From Desulfurobacterium atlanticum (lineage in GTDB: Bacteria; Aquificota; Aquificia; Desulfurobacteriales; Desulfurobacteriaceae), in assembly GCF_900188395.1 (NCBI RefSeq), contig NZ_FZOB01000007.1:28720-92719 (forward strand): a stretch of 64,000 bases of DNA, in the 5' to 3' direction. Both the position numbers and the translations under genes were made by a program. The notes beneath the pieces were generated by a model. It saw only the letters and a list, made by a program, of their open reading frames with translations. It was not told the DNA's origin and searched no databases. Shown here one piece after another: positions 44,683 through 53,319 of this stretch (its first letter is position 1; each line of letters begins with the position of its first letter).

Positions 44683-46089
44683 TTAGAAGTAAATGTTACA
44701 GGATGAGAAAATTCCCCCGTGGGGTGGATTAATCTCTTCATCTTTGCCAAGGATATTTTGATAAAATCCACCAGCTTCAATTCCAAAGTATTCATTCATT
44801 CCAAGCTCAAAAGACAGAAAAGGCCTTACAAAACTGAAACTTGCATCCTCTTTATCGTTAAATCCGTAGTATCCTATAAAAACACCGGTTGAAATAGAGA
44901 TAACCTTGTTTCCAGCCATCCATAAAAACTCTTTCTCGTTTTTTCTGAAAAGCTTAAGGCCTAATCCTGCCCTGATTTCTGTTCCTGAACGAGAAAAACT
45001 GTGTCCGGCAGAAATATTCCAGAAAAGTTTGAAAAGTGGAACATTTTTAAAATTGAAAAACTGGTGGTATTCCAGATAACCTGTGTTAAACGAGGAACTG
45101 AAACCAATTTTTACTGAGCGATTAAAAGTTTTCTCAAAGTTCCACAGCTTTATCTCTTTTTTTATTTCTCTTCCCTTTTTTACTTTAACAGTAAAAACTC
45201 TTGTTTCGTAATCTCTATATCCTTCAACTTTGATACTGTAATCTCTTTCATGGAGGTCTTCTATGGTGACGGCGTTTCCTTTTCTCTCCCCGTTTACATA
45301 GATTGTACCTTCCCCTTTTGTTATAAATATTGTGATTTTTCCGGGAAGTTTTTCATACACTTTGTGCTTTCCTGATGAAAGATTCGTGATTGTGGTGTCA
45401 ATTAAAAGAGTGCACTCTTTACACGATTTTACTTTTTCTTTTAATTTTTTCAGGTTGTTGATACTCTCTGTTACTTTTTCGTTAAACTGGTCAAAATCCA
45501 TTCTGTTTTCAGAAACAAGCAGTATATATTCATTTAATTTTAGTTCTGTATCCTTTATTGCTGCTTTTGTAAGGGATATATATTTTTCATTCAGTGTTTC
45601 GTAATAAAGATTGATGGGCAATTTAACTCCTGTAAGGGCTCCAACTTTTGATATCTGGAATAGTTGTTCTTTTATCTCCTCTATCTGTTTAAAAGAGCTT
45701 GCTGTCTTTATTGATTTAACAAGGTTAAGGTATAGAGTTTTTATGCCGTTTCTGTAATCAGCTTTACTGATAAACGCTATATAATATCCATTACACCTTT
45801 TTATTGAGACACCTATAAGTGGAAGCTCTGTAAGTGTCAGAGTTTCTCCGCGGTAACTTTTAGTGTATCCGTTACGGTTTTTTGAAACCTTCTTTACCGA
45901 TTTTGACTTTATAAAGGTGTAGATGTTCTTAGCAAGATTTTTTCTTGCTTCTTCCTGCGTTTTTCCAAAACTGCAGAAATAGCTCTCTCCAAGGGCTTCA
46001 CAGGAGCAATTTAGAGTTTGTCCTGCGGAAGGTTTTACTGCTCCAAACAGGATGAGAAGAACAAAAATTATTTTACTTAATTTTTCCAT
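44683..46089 (-). CDS. PEGA-domain envelope protein, probably outer membrane
   Basis: A 468-residue secreted protein I do not assign to a named family. The signal peptide ends near SAGQ (about 24). Residues 30-110 include a Cys-rich region (CSCEALGESYFCSF) and a part resembling LPP20/FlgT-type domains (EEARKNLAKNIYTFIKSKSV). A helical middle contains CKECTLL; a PEGA-like domain follows (GEGTIYVNGERKG, about 259-315). The C-terminal 150 residues alternate hydrophobic and aromatic residues and end in CNIYF, as outer-membrane beta strands do. It lies 111 bases from the divergent type II secretion operon and may share its envelope context. Confidence 0.7.
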   Translation of the reverse strand: MEKLSKIIFVLLILFGAVKPSAGQTLNCSCEALGESYFCSFGKTQEEARKNLAKNIYTFIKSKSVKKVSKNRNGYTKSYRGETLTLTELPLIGVSIKRCNGYYIAFISKADYRNGIKTLYLNLVKSIKTASSFKQIEEIKEQLFQISKVGALTGVKLPINLYYETLNEKYISLTKAAIKDTELKLNEYILLVSENRMDFDQFNEKVTESINNLKKLKEKVKSCKECTLLIDTTITNLSSGKHKVYEKLPGKITIFITKGEGTIYVNGERKGNAVTIEDLHERDYSIKVEGYRDYETRVFTVKVKKGREIKKEIKLWNFEKTFNRSVKIGFSSSFNTGYLEYHQFFNFKNVPLFKLFWNISAGHSFSRSGTEIRAGLGLKLFRKNEKEFLWMAGNKVISISTGVFIGYYGFNDKEDASFSFVRPFLSFELGMNEYFGIEAGGFYQNILGKDEEINPPHGGIFSSCNIYF

Positions 46090-46158
46090 CTACATTCCCC
46101 AGGTTGCAGACTTACGAAGGAAATTTTAGCACAGTTTTTATATTTAGGCCTTTAATCT

Positions 46159-46167
46159 TGCTATAAT
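46159..46167 (+). promoter_or_regulatory. extended -10 promoter of the type II secretion operon
   Basis: TGCTATAAT: a perfect TATAAT (46162-46167) with the upstream TGn extension. The -35 region is poor (AT-rich), as is normal for extended -10 promoters. It lies 34 bases before the gspG start. Confidence 0.7.
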
Positions 46168-46200
46168 CTAAATTCCACAGTTACTTTTAGGAGGTAAATA

Positions 46201-46602
46201 GTGAGAAAAGCCTTTACGCTTATAGAACTTCTTGTTGTCGTTGTTATTCTTTCTCTTCTTGCTGCTATCGTTGTTCCAAAGCTTACAGGAAGAGTTGATG
46301 AAACAAAGGTAAAAACAACCAAAGTGCAGCTTAAAGAGATAAAGAGAGCACTTGAGATGTATAAGCTTGATAACGGTATGTATCCGACAACTTCTCAAGG
46401 TTTGAAAGCCCTTGTGGAGAATCCGGAAACGCCTCCTGTCCCTTCCCACTGGCGTCAATACCTTAATGCTGTTCCAAAGGACGGCTGGGGGAACGATTTT
46501 GTGTATATCTCTCCTGCTGATAAACACCCTTTTGAGTTAAAGTCAAAGGGTCCTGATGGAGAACTTGGGACGGAGGACGATATATCTGTATGGGACCGGT
46601 AG
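46201..46602 (+). CDS. gspG: type II secretion major pseudopilin GspG
   Basis: Major pseudopilin (133 residues) forming the piston-like pseudopilus. The prepilin segment is RKAFTLIELLVVVVILSLLA, with Glu at +5 and Ala rather than the usual Gly at -1 of the cleavage site. The C-terminal part has the GspG signature: YPTTSQGLKALVENPETPP, PKDGWGNDFVY and SKGPDGELGTEDDI with the calcium-site Asp residues. GTG start follows AGGAGG. First gene of the operon; overlaps gspI by 13 bases. Confidence 0.95.
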   Translation: MRKAFTLIELLVVVVILSLLAAIVVPKLTGRVDETKVKTTKVQLKEIKRALEMYKLDNGMYPTTSQGLKALVENPETPPVPSHWRQYLNAVPKDGWGNDFVYISPADKHPFELKSKGPDGELGTEDDISVWDR

Positions 46603-46901
46603 AAAAGGGGTTTACTCTTCTTGAGGTTGTTGTTGCGGTGGCTGTTCTTGCGGTGGGGGCTTCTGTCCTTCTTTATGTTGCATCAAACAGCACTAACAGG
46701 GTTTATCAATCTGAAAGCAGAATCAGTGCTTTACAGCTTATAAAGAGAAAGGTATACGATATAGATGCTAACGGAACTTTGAATGGTTTTACTATTGAAG
46801 AGAAGGATAAAACCTTTGATTTAGGAGTGAAGGAAAGGAAGTTTATTGTGAAGGATAAAAATGGAAAAGAGGTTTTAACGTTTTACTATTATGAAAAGTA
46901 G
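46590..46901 (+). CDS. gspI: type II secretion minor pseudopilin GspI
   Basis: Short pseudopilin of 103 residues with prepilin site VEKGFTLLEVVVAVAVLAVG (Gly at -1, Glu at +5). Position after gspG and the LxVxVAVxxL pattern match GspI rather than GspH, for which no gene is found. The C-terminal half is a small beta domain. In known systems GspI, J and K form the tip of the pseudopilus. Overlaps gspJ by 11 bases. Confidence 0.8.
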   Translation: MGPVEKGFTLLEVVVAVAVLAVGASVLLYVASNSTNRVYQSESRISALQLIKRKVYDIDANGTLNGFTIEEKDKTFDLGVKERKFIVKDKNGKEVLTFYYYEK

Positions 46902-47415
46902 AAAAGGTGTTACTCTTCTTGAGCTTCTTATAGTTGTTACGCTGTTTGCCGTTATATTCTCTGCGGTGGAGTTTCTCTTTTCTGGAACAATTTTCTCTTC
47001 TGCATCCCTTTCTTCAAGGGTGAATAAAGATACTGAAGCTATATCTTTTTACTCTCAGCTTTCAGCCCAGCTTTTCTCCTCTTTTAATCCCCGCAGGGAG
47101 AATTTTCTTCTTGACAGCGACACTCTTTCCTTTTACACTCTTTCTCCCCTTTTCTATCCTTGCGGAGTGAGAGCAGAATACAGGTTTAAAAAGGATAACG
47201 GCACAGTAGAAGTTGTTTATGAAGAGTTTCCATACCCTGACGGAAGACTTGGGGAAGAGGGAAAAAGAAAGGTTGTAATTGGCAGGTTTTCTGATGTTAA
47301 GTTTTATGTGTATGTAAACGGTGAGTGGAAAGATGCTTACAGGGGAAGCTTTCAAGGTATAGGAAAAGTAGAGATTGACGGGAGAGAATACATTATAACC
47401 GGAAAGGTGAAATGA
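46891..47415 (+). CDS. gspJ: type II secretion minor pseudopilin GspJ
   Basis: Pseudopilin of 174 residues. The cleavage region is SRKGVTLLELLIVVTLFAVI with Gly at -1 and Glu at +5. The following beta-rich part fits GspJ by position between gspI and gspK and by length. The start overlaps gspI; the last codons overlap gspK. Confidence 0.82.
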   Translation: MKSRKGVTLLELLIVVTLFAVIFSAVEFLFSGTIFSSASLSSRVNKDTEAISFYSQLSAQLFSSFNPRRENFLLDSDTLSFYTLSPLFYPCGVRAEYRFKKDNGTVEVVYEEFPYPDGRLGEEGKRKVVIGRFSDVKFYVYVNGEWKDAYRGSFQGIGKVEIDGREYIITGKVK

Positions 47416-48278
47416 TTCTTATAGTTGTTCTTATGGTTCTTGCATCCTTAACGGTTGCAGTTACAGAGACAGCCGATGATTCCTATTTTTTGCAAAGATA
47501 TACTGATATTCTTTTACAGAAGGAGCAGATAATGGCTTTTGCTGATGGAATTTCAGCAGGTGTTATAACACTTTTTTCTTATGATGACAGCAATGTGGAT
47601 TACTACGGTGAATACTGGACCTATCCTGTTCCTTTTTCCCTTCATGGGATAGGTCTTAACGTTGAGATAGAGGATGAAGAGAGATACTTGAATCCTAATA
47701 TTCTTGTTGAAAACGGCAAAGTTAACGAGAAAGCGAGAGAGATTTTTAACAGACTTTTTGAGATAACAGGCATAGGTTCTGAAATGACGGAAAAGCTTAT
47801 TGAGTGGATTGCTCCTTCTGATGTTGATGATGGTTTAAAGCACGCTCCTTTTGATACTACAGAGGAGATAAAACTTATAGAAGGAGTTACTCCCGAGATT
47901 TATAACGGAAGGATTGAAGATGGGGAGTTTAAGCCGGGTCTTCGTTCTCTTCTTTCTGTCTGGAGCAGCGGTAAAGTTAACATAAACACAGCATCAAAGT
48001 GGATTCTTATGGCTCTTGATAGTGAAATAGATGAAAACCTTGCAGCTAAAATAATATCCTATCGTGAGAAGAAACCGTTTAAAAAGGTTGATGATCTTAT
48101 TAACGTTGATGGTGTAACATCTGATATTATCTATAGGATAAAACCGTTTGCAGATGTGAGAAGCAGTCATTTTCTTGCAAGGGCACAGATAGATATTGGT
48201 GATACCAGTTATACAGTTGAAATTCTTTTTGTTAGAAGTGGTGGAACGCTTAAAGAGGTCTGGAGAAGGATAAGGTGA
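47412..48278 (+). CDS. gspK: type II secretion pseudopilin GspK
   Basis: Large tip pseudopilin of 288 residues from ATG 47412. The hydrophobic N-terminus (MILIVVLMVLASLTVAVTE) is followed by the GspK domains with DEERYLNPNILVENGKVNE, the WIAPSDVDDG loop (about 137-146), and a helix-hairpin-helix VNINTAS...GVTSDIIYRI part. From this ATG no prepilin cleavage site exists, but the frame stays open for 11 codons upstream and encodes RKGE just before the hydrophobic segment, suggesting a non-AUG start such as ATA 47388. Confidence 0.85.
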   Translation: MILIVVLMVLASLTVAVTETADDSYFLQRYTDILLQKEQIMAFADGISAGVITLFSYDDSNVDYYGEYWTYPVPFSLHGIGLNVEIEDEERYLNPNILVENGKVNEKAREIFNRLFEITGIGSEMTEKLIEWIAPSDVDDGLKHAPFDTTEEIKLIEGVTPEIYNGRIEDGEFKPGLRSLLSVWSSGKVNINTASKWILMALDSEIDENLAAKIISYREKKPFKKVDDLINVDGVTSDIIYRIKPFADVRSSHFLARAQIDIGDTSYTVEILFVRSGGTLKEVWRRIR

Positions 48279-49321
48279 TAGTTAAAGTTGTTCTTGGACA
48301 AAGTGAAGCTGTTTTTGAGGTGAACCCTTTAAAAGGTAAAGTGTTTGTTTGTGATAAAAAAAAGTATGACAGGCTTTTTGCACTTTTGCCTGTTGAAAAA
48401 ACTTCTTTCAGGATAAACGATTTTCCGTTCCGTGACAGGAGAAAGATAAGAAAGATTATTGAGGGAGAGATAAAACACAATCCTTTATTTCAGGGAAAAG
48501 AGGTTTTAAGCCGCTCCATCTTCTTTGATACACCTGAAGGTGTGAGAGTGTTTACTGTGATAACTTTTAAAGAGGAGGTGGATGCTCTCTCTTCGTTAAA
48601 GCCTGATGTTATTGACAGTGAAGCGGTGGCTCTTTTAAGGGTCTTGCTGTTTAAAGGGGAGCGGGACGGCAGGTTTATTTTTGAGAAGGATAAGGGAGCT
48701 TTTGTTATAGAGTTAAAAAACGGGCTTCCTGAAAAGGTTTATCTATCAAAAGGGCAGGAAACGGGTAAGAAAGTTGAAGTTGATGGAGTTTCTGTAGAAA
48801 ACCTTCCACTTCTTGGCTCGGCTCTCCAGATACTGGAAAACAGGGAGATAAACTTCTTAAAAGAGGAAGGAGAATCTTTTGAAATGCCCCTTTTAAAAGG
48901 AGCATTTTTGCTTTCTGTATTCCTTTCACTACTTATAGGTGGTTTTCTTTACAGGGGACATCTTTTCAGTTTAAAGATAGATGAGATTAAAGAAGCGGAA
49001 AAGAAACTTTTTGCACAAAAATTTCCCGGGATTCCTCCTGTTGACCCTTTTTCTCAGCTAAAAGGGATGGTGGCTACAGTAAAGCCGACTTTAAAAAAGG
49101 ATGCTGTTGATGTTTTAAATGAGATAGGTAAAAGCAAACCGTTTAATGTAAAACTTATAAAAATTCAGGTATCTGATAGAAGTATCTCTCTAGAAGGAGA
49201 AGCTCCTGATATTAATACTGTTGATAAATTTAAAAATAAACTTAAAAACTATGAGATGAAAATAGTTGAGACTGTTAGTTTCAAAGATAAGGTGAGATTT
49301 AAACTTCAGGGACGGTATTAA
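48275..49321 (+). CDS. gspL: GspL-like inner-membrane assembly protein
   Basis: A 348-residue protein in the gspL position. The N-terminal 200 residues are a cytoplasmic domain that in GspL has an actin-like fold and binds GspE. One membrane helix follows (LLKGAFLLSVFLSLLIGGFL, about 205-224), then a small periplasmic domain ending in a ferredoxin-like pattern. Identity rests on order, topology and length. GTG start in a GTGA overlap with gspK. Confidence 0.75.
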   Translation: MIVKVVLGQSEAVFEVNPLKGKVFVCDKKKYDRLFALLPVEKTSFRINDFPFRDRRKIRKIIEGEIKHNPLFQGKEVLSRSIFFDTPEGVRVFTVITFKEEVDALSSLKPDVIDSEAVALLRVLLFKGERDGRFIFEKDKGAFVIELKNGLPEKVYLSKGQETGKKVEVDGVSVENLPLLGSALQILENREINFLKEEGESFEMPLLKGAFLLSVFLSLLIGGFLYRGHLFSLKIDEIKEAEKKLFAQKFPGIPPVDPFSQLKGMVATVKPTLKKDAVDVLNEIGKSKPFNVKLIKIQVSDRSISLEGEAPDINTVDKFKNKLKNYEMKIVETVSFKDKVRFKLQGRY

Positions 49322-49789
49322 ATGGTGGGAAAAATTAAAACCTACTTTTTTTCTCTTCAGGAGAAGGAGCGGTTTCTTCTGATAGTTATGATTTACGCTG
49401 TTATCATTCTTGGTGGCTTTTTTATCGTTTTACCAACTGCTTTAAACTTTTCAGAAGGGAAAAGGAAAATTTTAAAGGAAAAAGTTTTTGAATATTACCA
49501 CTTTAAAGAGCTTCTTGCTTCTTATATTCCTTTGGAAAGCAAAAAGAGCAAAGTTACAATTTCTCAAATTTCAAATATTGCTCAGAAAACCGGTATGAAA
49601 CAGTATATCTCTCTAATAAAGCCGATGGAGAAAGGGTTTGAAATAAAGGTTTCTGATGCTCCTTTTAATACATTTTCAGCTTTTCTTAAAGCTCTTAAAA
49701 AAGAGGGTATATCTGTTGTTTCCCTTAACGTAAACACTATTACAGGTGATGTTAAAGGTTATCTTGTTGTTTCAGAGGGCGGTGAATGA
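49322..49789 (+). CDS. gspM: GspM-like inner-membrane protein
   Basis: A 155-residue bitopic protein: short cytoplasmic start with KERFLLIVMIYAVIILGGFF (about 15-34) as the membrane helix, coiled-coil region, then a small periplasmic domain. This is the GspM topology, and it starts on the base after the gspL stop. GspM stabilises GspL in the inner-membrane platform. It overlaps the next gene by 4 bases. Confidence 0.72.
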   Translation: MVGKIKTYFFSLQEKERFLLIVMIYAVIILGGFFIVLPTALNFSEGKRKILKEKVFEYYHFKELLASYIPLESKKSKVTISQISNIAQKTGMKQYISLIKPMEKGFEIKVSDAPFNTFSAFLKALKKEGISVVSLNVNTITGDVKGYLVVSEGGE

Positions 49790-50409
49790 AAAAGTTTTTA
49801 ATTTTTGCTATTACTGCTGTTGCTTTCTGTTTTGCTGGATTTCTTTACTTTTTCCCTGCAGATGTTACTGTGGAGAATCTGGTTTTTAAAATGGGAGGCA
49901 AAGTCTCTTCTGTAAAAGGAAACGGGTTTTCTATTTCTCTTAATGATGTTGAATTTAAAGGATTAAAGATAGATTCTGTAACAGTTGAAAATAAAATTTT
50001 AAGTGTTGTTTTAAGATTTGATAACGATAGTTTTTCAACTTTTAGTTTTTTAGACAGGAAACTTTCTGTGAATTTAAACAGGTTGCCGTTTATCTTTGAT
50101 AACGGACAGGTGAGGGGAACTGGAGATTTAACCTGTAAGGGAGTGGTTTCTGTTGAAACTCTCAAAGGAAACCTTGAAGGTCAGATTAAGGTTTTAAAAG
50201 GTTATTACAACGGTATAAGTATTGGGAGTATAAGCGGAAAGTTTCAGTATAAAGATGGGAAGGTTAAAGCGTCTTTTGAAAGTTCCATTTTTAAAGGAAA
50301 TCTTGACGGTGAGATTAAAAAGGACAAAGCTGGTGTTGTTTTTAAAGGTGTCTTTAGAGGAAGTGTGGCAGGAAGTAGAGTTGTTGAAAGAATTTCTTTC
50401 AGGATGTGA
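49786..50409 (+). CDS. GspN-like protein
   Basis: A 207-residue protein with an N-terminal anchor (FLIFAITAVAFCFAGFLYFF) and a beta-rich periplasmic part with repeats of the kind GNGFSISLNDVEFKGLKIDS and GISIGSISGKFQY, as in AsmA/GspN-like proteins. It is in the gspN position after gspM, overlapping it by 4 bases. GspN is dispensable in some systems and its role is unclear. Confidence 0.65.
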   Translation: MKKFLIFAITAVAFCFAGFLYFFPADVTVENLVFKMGGKVSSVKGNGFSISLNDVEFKGLKIDSVTVENKILSVVLRFDNDSFSTFSFLDRKLSVNLNRLPFIFDNGQVRGTGDLTCKGVVSVETLKGNLEGQIKVLKGYYNGISIGSISGKFQYKDGKVKASFESSIFKGNLDGEIKKDKAGVVFKGVFRGSVAGSRVVERISFRM

Positions 50410-50411
50410 GT

Positions 50412-51299
50412 ATGGAAAAGTTTACGTTTCTTTTCGAAAATTATAAAGGTAGATTACTTCGCACTGTTCCTGTTTTTATTTATGCTTTGGCTTTTGCAGT
50501 TTTTGGTGTGTTTATAGGAGTTGTTTCAGGAGGTTTTGTTTTTGAAAAAATTTTCTCCATTGATTTAAGGCTTCCAGAAGTGGAAAGGAATAAGGAGATA
50601 AAAAAGAGTAAAGAATTTGATTATTCAGGTATTGATAAAGTTTTTGGAGCTTTAGAGGATAGAGGTGATAGGAATATTGAAGGGAAAACTGGAACACAGG
50701 AAAGTAGCGCAAATACAGGAAATATTAAGATAGCTGGAACACTTATAGCCGGTAAGGTTAAATATGCCATTGTTGAAACTGGAGACATAAGGAGAATTTT
50801 AAGAGAGGGGGAGCAGCTTGACGGCTTTAAATTGGTTAAAGTGGAGAAATTTTTTGTTGAGGTTGAGAAGGGGGGAAGAAGGTTTAAAATACGTGTGTTT
50901 GGTAAAGATTTTAAGGGTGTAGAGAGAAAAATTGAAAAATCTACCAGGCCATCTTCTGCAACCGTTCATTCTACTGCCCCAAAGGTGATTAAACTTGCCA
51001 GAGCTATGGTTGAGAAAGAAACAGCAGATATAGGTAAACTTTTAAAAGATGTAGCAATAATGCCTGTGCTAAGGGGTGGTAAAACGATAGGTTACAAATT
51101 TGCAAGGATAAAGCGGGGAAGCATTTTACGGAAAATTGGACTTAAGCCGGGAGATATTATTCTATCGGTTAATGATGTGCCTGTTACTACGGTGGATGAT
51201 ACTTTTAAGATTTATAACATTTTAAGGAACGAGGATACTGTTAAGGTGGAGCTTGAAAGGAGAGGACACAGGGAGGTGATAATCTATGAAATTAGATAG
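50412..51299 (+). CDS. gspC: type II secretion protein GspC with PDZ domain
   Basis: A 295-residue bitopic protein linking the inner platform to the secretin. A membrane helix lies at about 15-40, the HR domain around 105-160 (IKIAGTLIAGKVKYAIVETG), and a C-terminal PDZ domain at about 215-295 (GYKFARIKRGSILRKIGLKP, then GDIILSVNDVPV). ATG 50412 is 7 bases after AGGA. gspC usually precedes gspD; here it does, but the pair comes after gspN, late in the operon. Confidence 0.85.
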   Translation: MEKFTFLFENYKGRLLRTVPVFIYALAFAVFGVFIGVVSGGFVFEKIFSIDLRLPEVERNKEIKKSKEFDYSGIDKVFGALEDRGDRNIEGKTGTQESSANTGNIKIAGTLIAGKVKYAIVETGDIRRILREGEQLDGFKLVKVEKFFVEVEKGGRRFKIRVFGKDFKGVERKIEKSTRPSSATVHSTAPKVIKLARAMVEKETADIGKLLKDVAIMPVLRGGKTIGYKFARIKRGSILRKIGLKPGDIILSVNDVPVTTVDDTFKIYNILRNEDTVKVELERRGHREVIIYEIR

Positions 51300-53319
51300 G
51301 GGATTAGTTTCTTTGATACTTGCTTTTTCTGTCTGTGGAAGTTCTGCGGCAGCACCGTTTAATTTTAGGAGGGTTGATAGACCTCCCCGGGTAAGAGAGG
51401 CTTCTGCTGAGAAAAAAGAGGGTAATTTTGCAGTTGAAAATATTGATTTTAACGCTATTAAAAGAAGCGGAAAATTAACTTTGAACTTTGATAACATTGA
51501 TATTGCCACTCTTACCTATATGGCATCTCAGCTTGCAGGGAAAAACATTATAGTTCCTGATTCTCTCAAAGGTTCAGTTACTCTCATTTTTTCAGAACCT
51601 GTTTCCATAAAAGATTTCTGGAACATATACACTGCAATTTTAAGAACAAGAGGATATGCAATAGTTGATAAAGGTAAGTTTTATGAGGTTATTCCTGAAT
51701 CAAAGACACGGGGAGAAACACCGCCTCTTGAGAAAAAGTTTCTTTCTGGTGATGTTCTTGTTACCTACGTTTACAGATTTAAAAACGGTAATATTTCCAA
51801 TGTAGAAAAAGTTCTTGCAAAGATGAGGTCAAAAAGGGGGCATCTGCTTTTTTATAAGCCGACAAATATGGTGATAATTACAGATACTGCAGCTAACATA
51901 AAGAATTTTAAAGAGATTCTTTCCCTTATAGATTCTGCAGAAAAAGGAACAGATATAAAAGTTTATTCTCTTGAATACTCTTCTCCAACAGAGGTTGCTG
52001 CGGCACTTAAAACGGTTTTCTCTTCCTTTTCAAAAAGAGGAGTTCCTTTTGTTGTATATCCTGCAACTTCTTCGGGAAGTATAGCTGTAATGGCAAGGAA
52101 AGATCTATTTCCCAAAATAGAAGAGATTATTGAAAAGCTTGATGTTCCATCTTCACAGGAGGGAGAAAAGAAGTTTTACGTTATCTATCTTAAAAATTCA
52201 AAAGCAAAAGATCTTTCTGCTGTTTTAAATAAACTTGTTGCAAGTATTGCGGTCTTTTCCTCATCAAAGAAGAAAAAAACGGTTACCAGGCCTGGAACAA
52301 AGATAAAGATAGTGCCCGATGAATCCATTAACGCCCTTATAGTTTACGCAAATGAGAAGGAGTATAAAGCTATAAATGACCTTGTTTCTCAGCTTGACAG
52401 AAGAAGAAAACAGGTTCTTGTTTCCGTTTTTATAACAGAGGTTTCTCAGAAAGCTTTAAAAGAGATAGGGATAAGGTGGCAGGCTTTTGGAAAGAACGGT
52501 GGTGCTACCTTTAGAGGCGGGCTTTCAGATGCAGACTTTTTCTCTTCTATTGGAATGTCAAACTTTGCAGCTGGGTTTTTAAGCTCCTCGGGACAGTCGG
52601 TTAATATAGGTGGAACAAACGTATTTTTCCCGAACCTTCTTATGCTTTTTTCCCTTCTTGAGTCAGGAACAGGATTTAATGTTATTTCTGCTCCGAAACT
52701 TCTTACTATAAACAACAAAGAAGCAAAGATAGACGTTTCTCAGATTACCCCTTTTGCTGAAAGTTTAAAGTTTGATGTTAATGGAAATCCGATAATAAAC
52801 TACAGTTATAAACCTGTTGGTCTTGTGCTTAAAATAACACCTCACATTTCTGTTGATAAATCAATAGTTATGGAAACTCACCTTGAGGTGAACGATATTA
52901 TCGGTTACGAAAAGCCTGATATTGGCGGTATTCAGTATGTTGTTCCTATAACCTCAAAGAGAGAGCTTGATACAACCATAAAGATTCCAAACGGAAAAAC
53001 GATAGTCCTTGGCGGGTTAATTTCTAAAAAGACGATAAAAACGATGGAAGGGGTTCCTCTTCTCTCTTCTATACCTATTGTAGGGAATCTTTTTAAATAT
53101 AAATCTGAAGATAATCAAAAGACAAATCTCTTTATCTTTATGACACCTTTTGTTGTTGAAACTCCAGAGGATATAGCAAAAATAACTGAATGGCACAAAA
53201 AGATGAGTAAACTGTTTATAGAGAAGGAGAAAGAGCTTAGAAAGAGAAAAACAGAAGATGAATGGAAAAGCAATATAGTCAACAGTCCGAATTATGAAGG
53301 AAATAAAGATGAGAAGTGA
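51286..53319 (+). CDS. gspD: type II secretion secretin GspD
   Basis: Outer-membrane channel of 677 residues. A signal peptide (about 1-22, ending SSAAA) is followed by N0 (LNFDNIDIATLTYMASQLAG, about 65-135), N1 and N2 KH-like domains (YVYRFKNGNISNVEKVLAKM; VYSLEYSSPTEVAAALKTVF), N3 and the C-terminal secretin domain with the signature VPITSKRELDTTIKIPNGK and VLGGLISKKT (about 555-585). Length is normal. The C-terminal tail is highly charged (KKMSKLFIEKEKELRKRKTE). It overlaps gspC and gspE. Confidence 0.93.
   Translation: MKLDRGLVSLILAFSVCGSSAAAPFNFRRVDRPPRVREASAEKKEGNFAVENIDFNAIKRSGKLTLNFDNIDIATLTYMASQLAGKNIIVPDSLKGSVTLIFSEPVSIKDFWNIYTAILRTRGYAIVDKGKFYEVIPESKTRGETPPLEKKFLSGDVLVTYVYRFKNGNISNVEKVLAKMRSKRGHLLFYKPTNMVIITDTAANIKNFKEILSLIDSAEKGTDIKVYSLEYSSPTEVAAALKTVFSSFSKRGVPFVVYPATSSGSIAVMARKDLFPKIEEIIEKLDVPSSQEGEKKFYVIYLKNSKAKDLSAVLNKLVASIAVFSSSKKKKTVTRPGTKIKIVPDESINALIVYANEKEYKAINDLVSQLDRRRKQVLVSVFITEVSQKALKEIGIRWQAFGKNGGATFRGGLSDADFFSSIGMSNFAAGFLSSSGQSVNIGGTNVFFPNLLMLFSLLESGTGFNVISAPKLLTINNKEAKIDVSQITPFAESLKFDVNGNPIINYSYKPVGLVLKITPHISVDKSIVMETHLEVNDIIGYEKPDIGGIQYVVPITSKRELDTTIKIPNGKTIVLGGLISKKTIKTMEGVPLLSSIPIVGNLFKYKSEDNQKTNLFIFMTPFVVETPEDIAKITEWHKKMSKLFIEKEKELRKRKTEDEWKSNIVNSPNYEGNKDEK

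Noticed and set aside
46590..46901. gspH assignment for the second pseudopilin
   Set aside because: The KGFTLLEVVVAVAVLAVG segment and short length fit GspI better; no second candidate for H is present.
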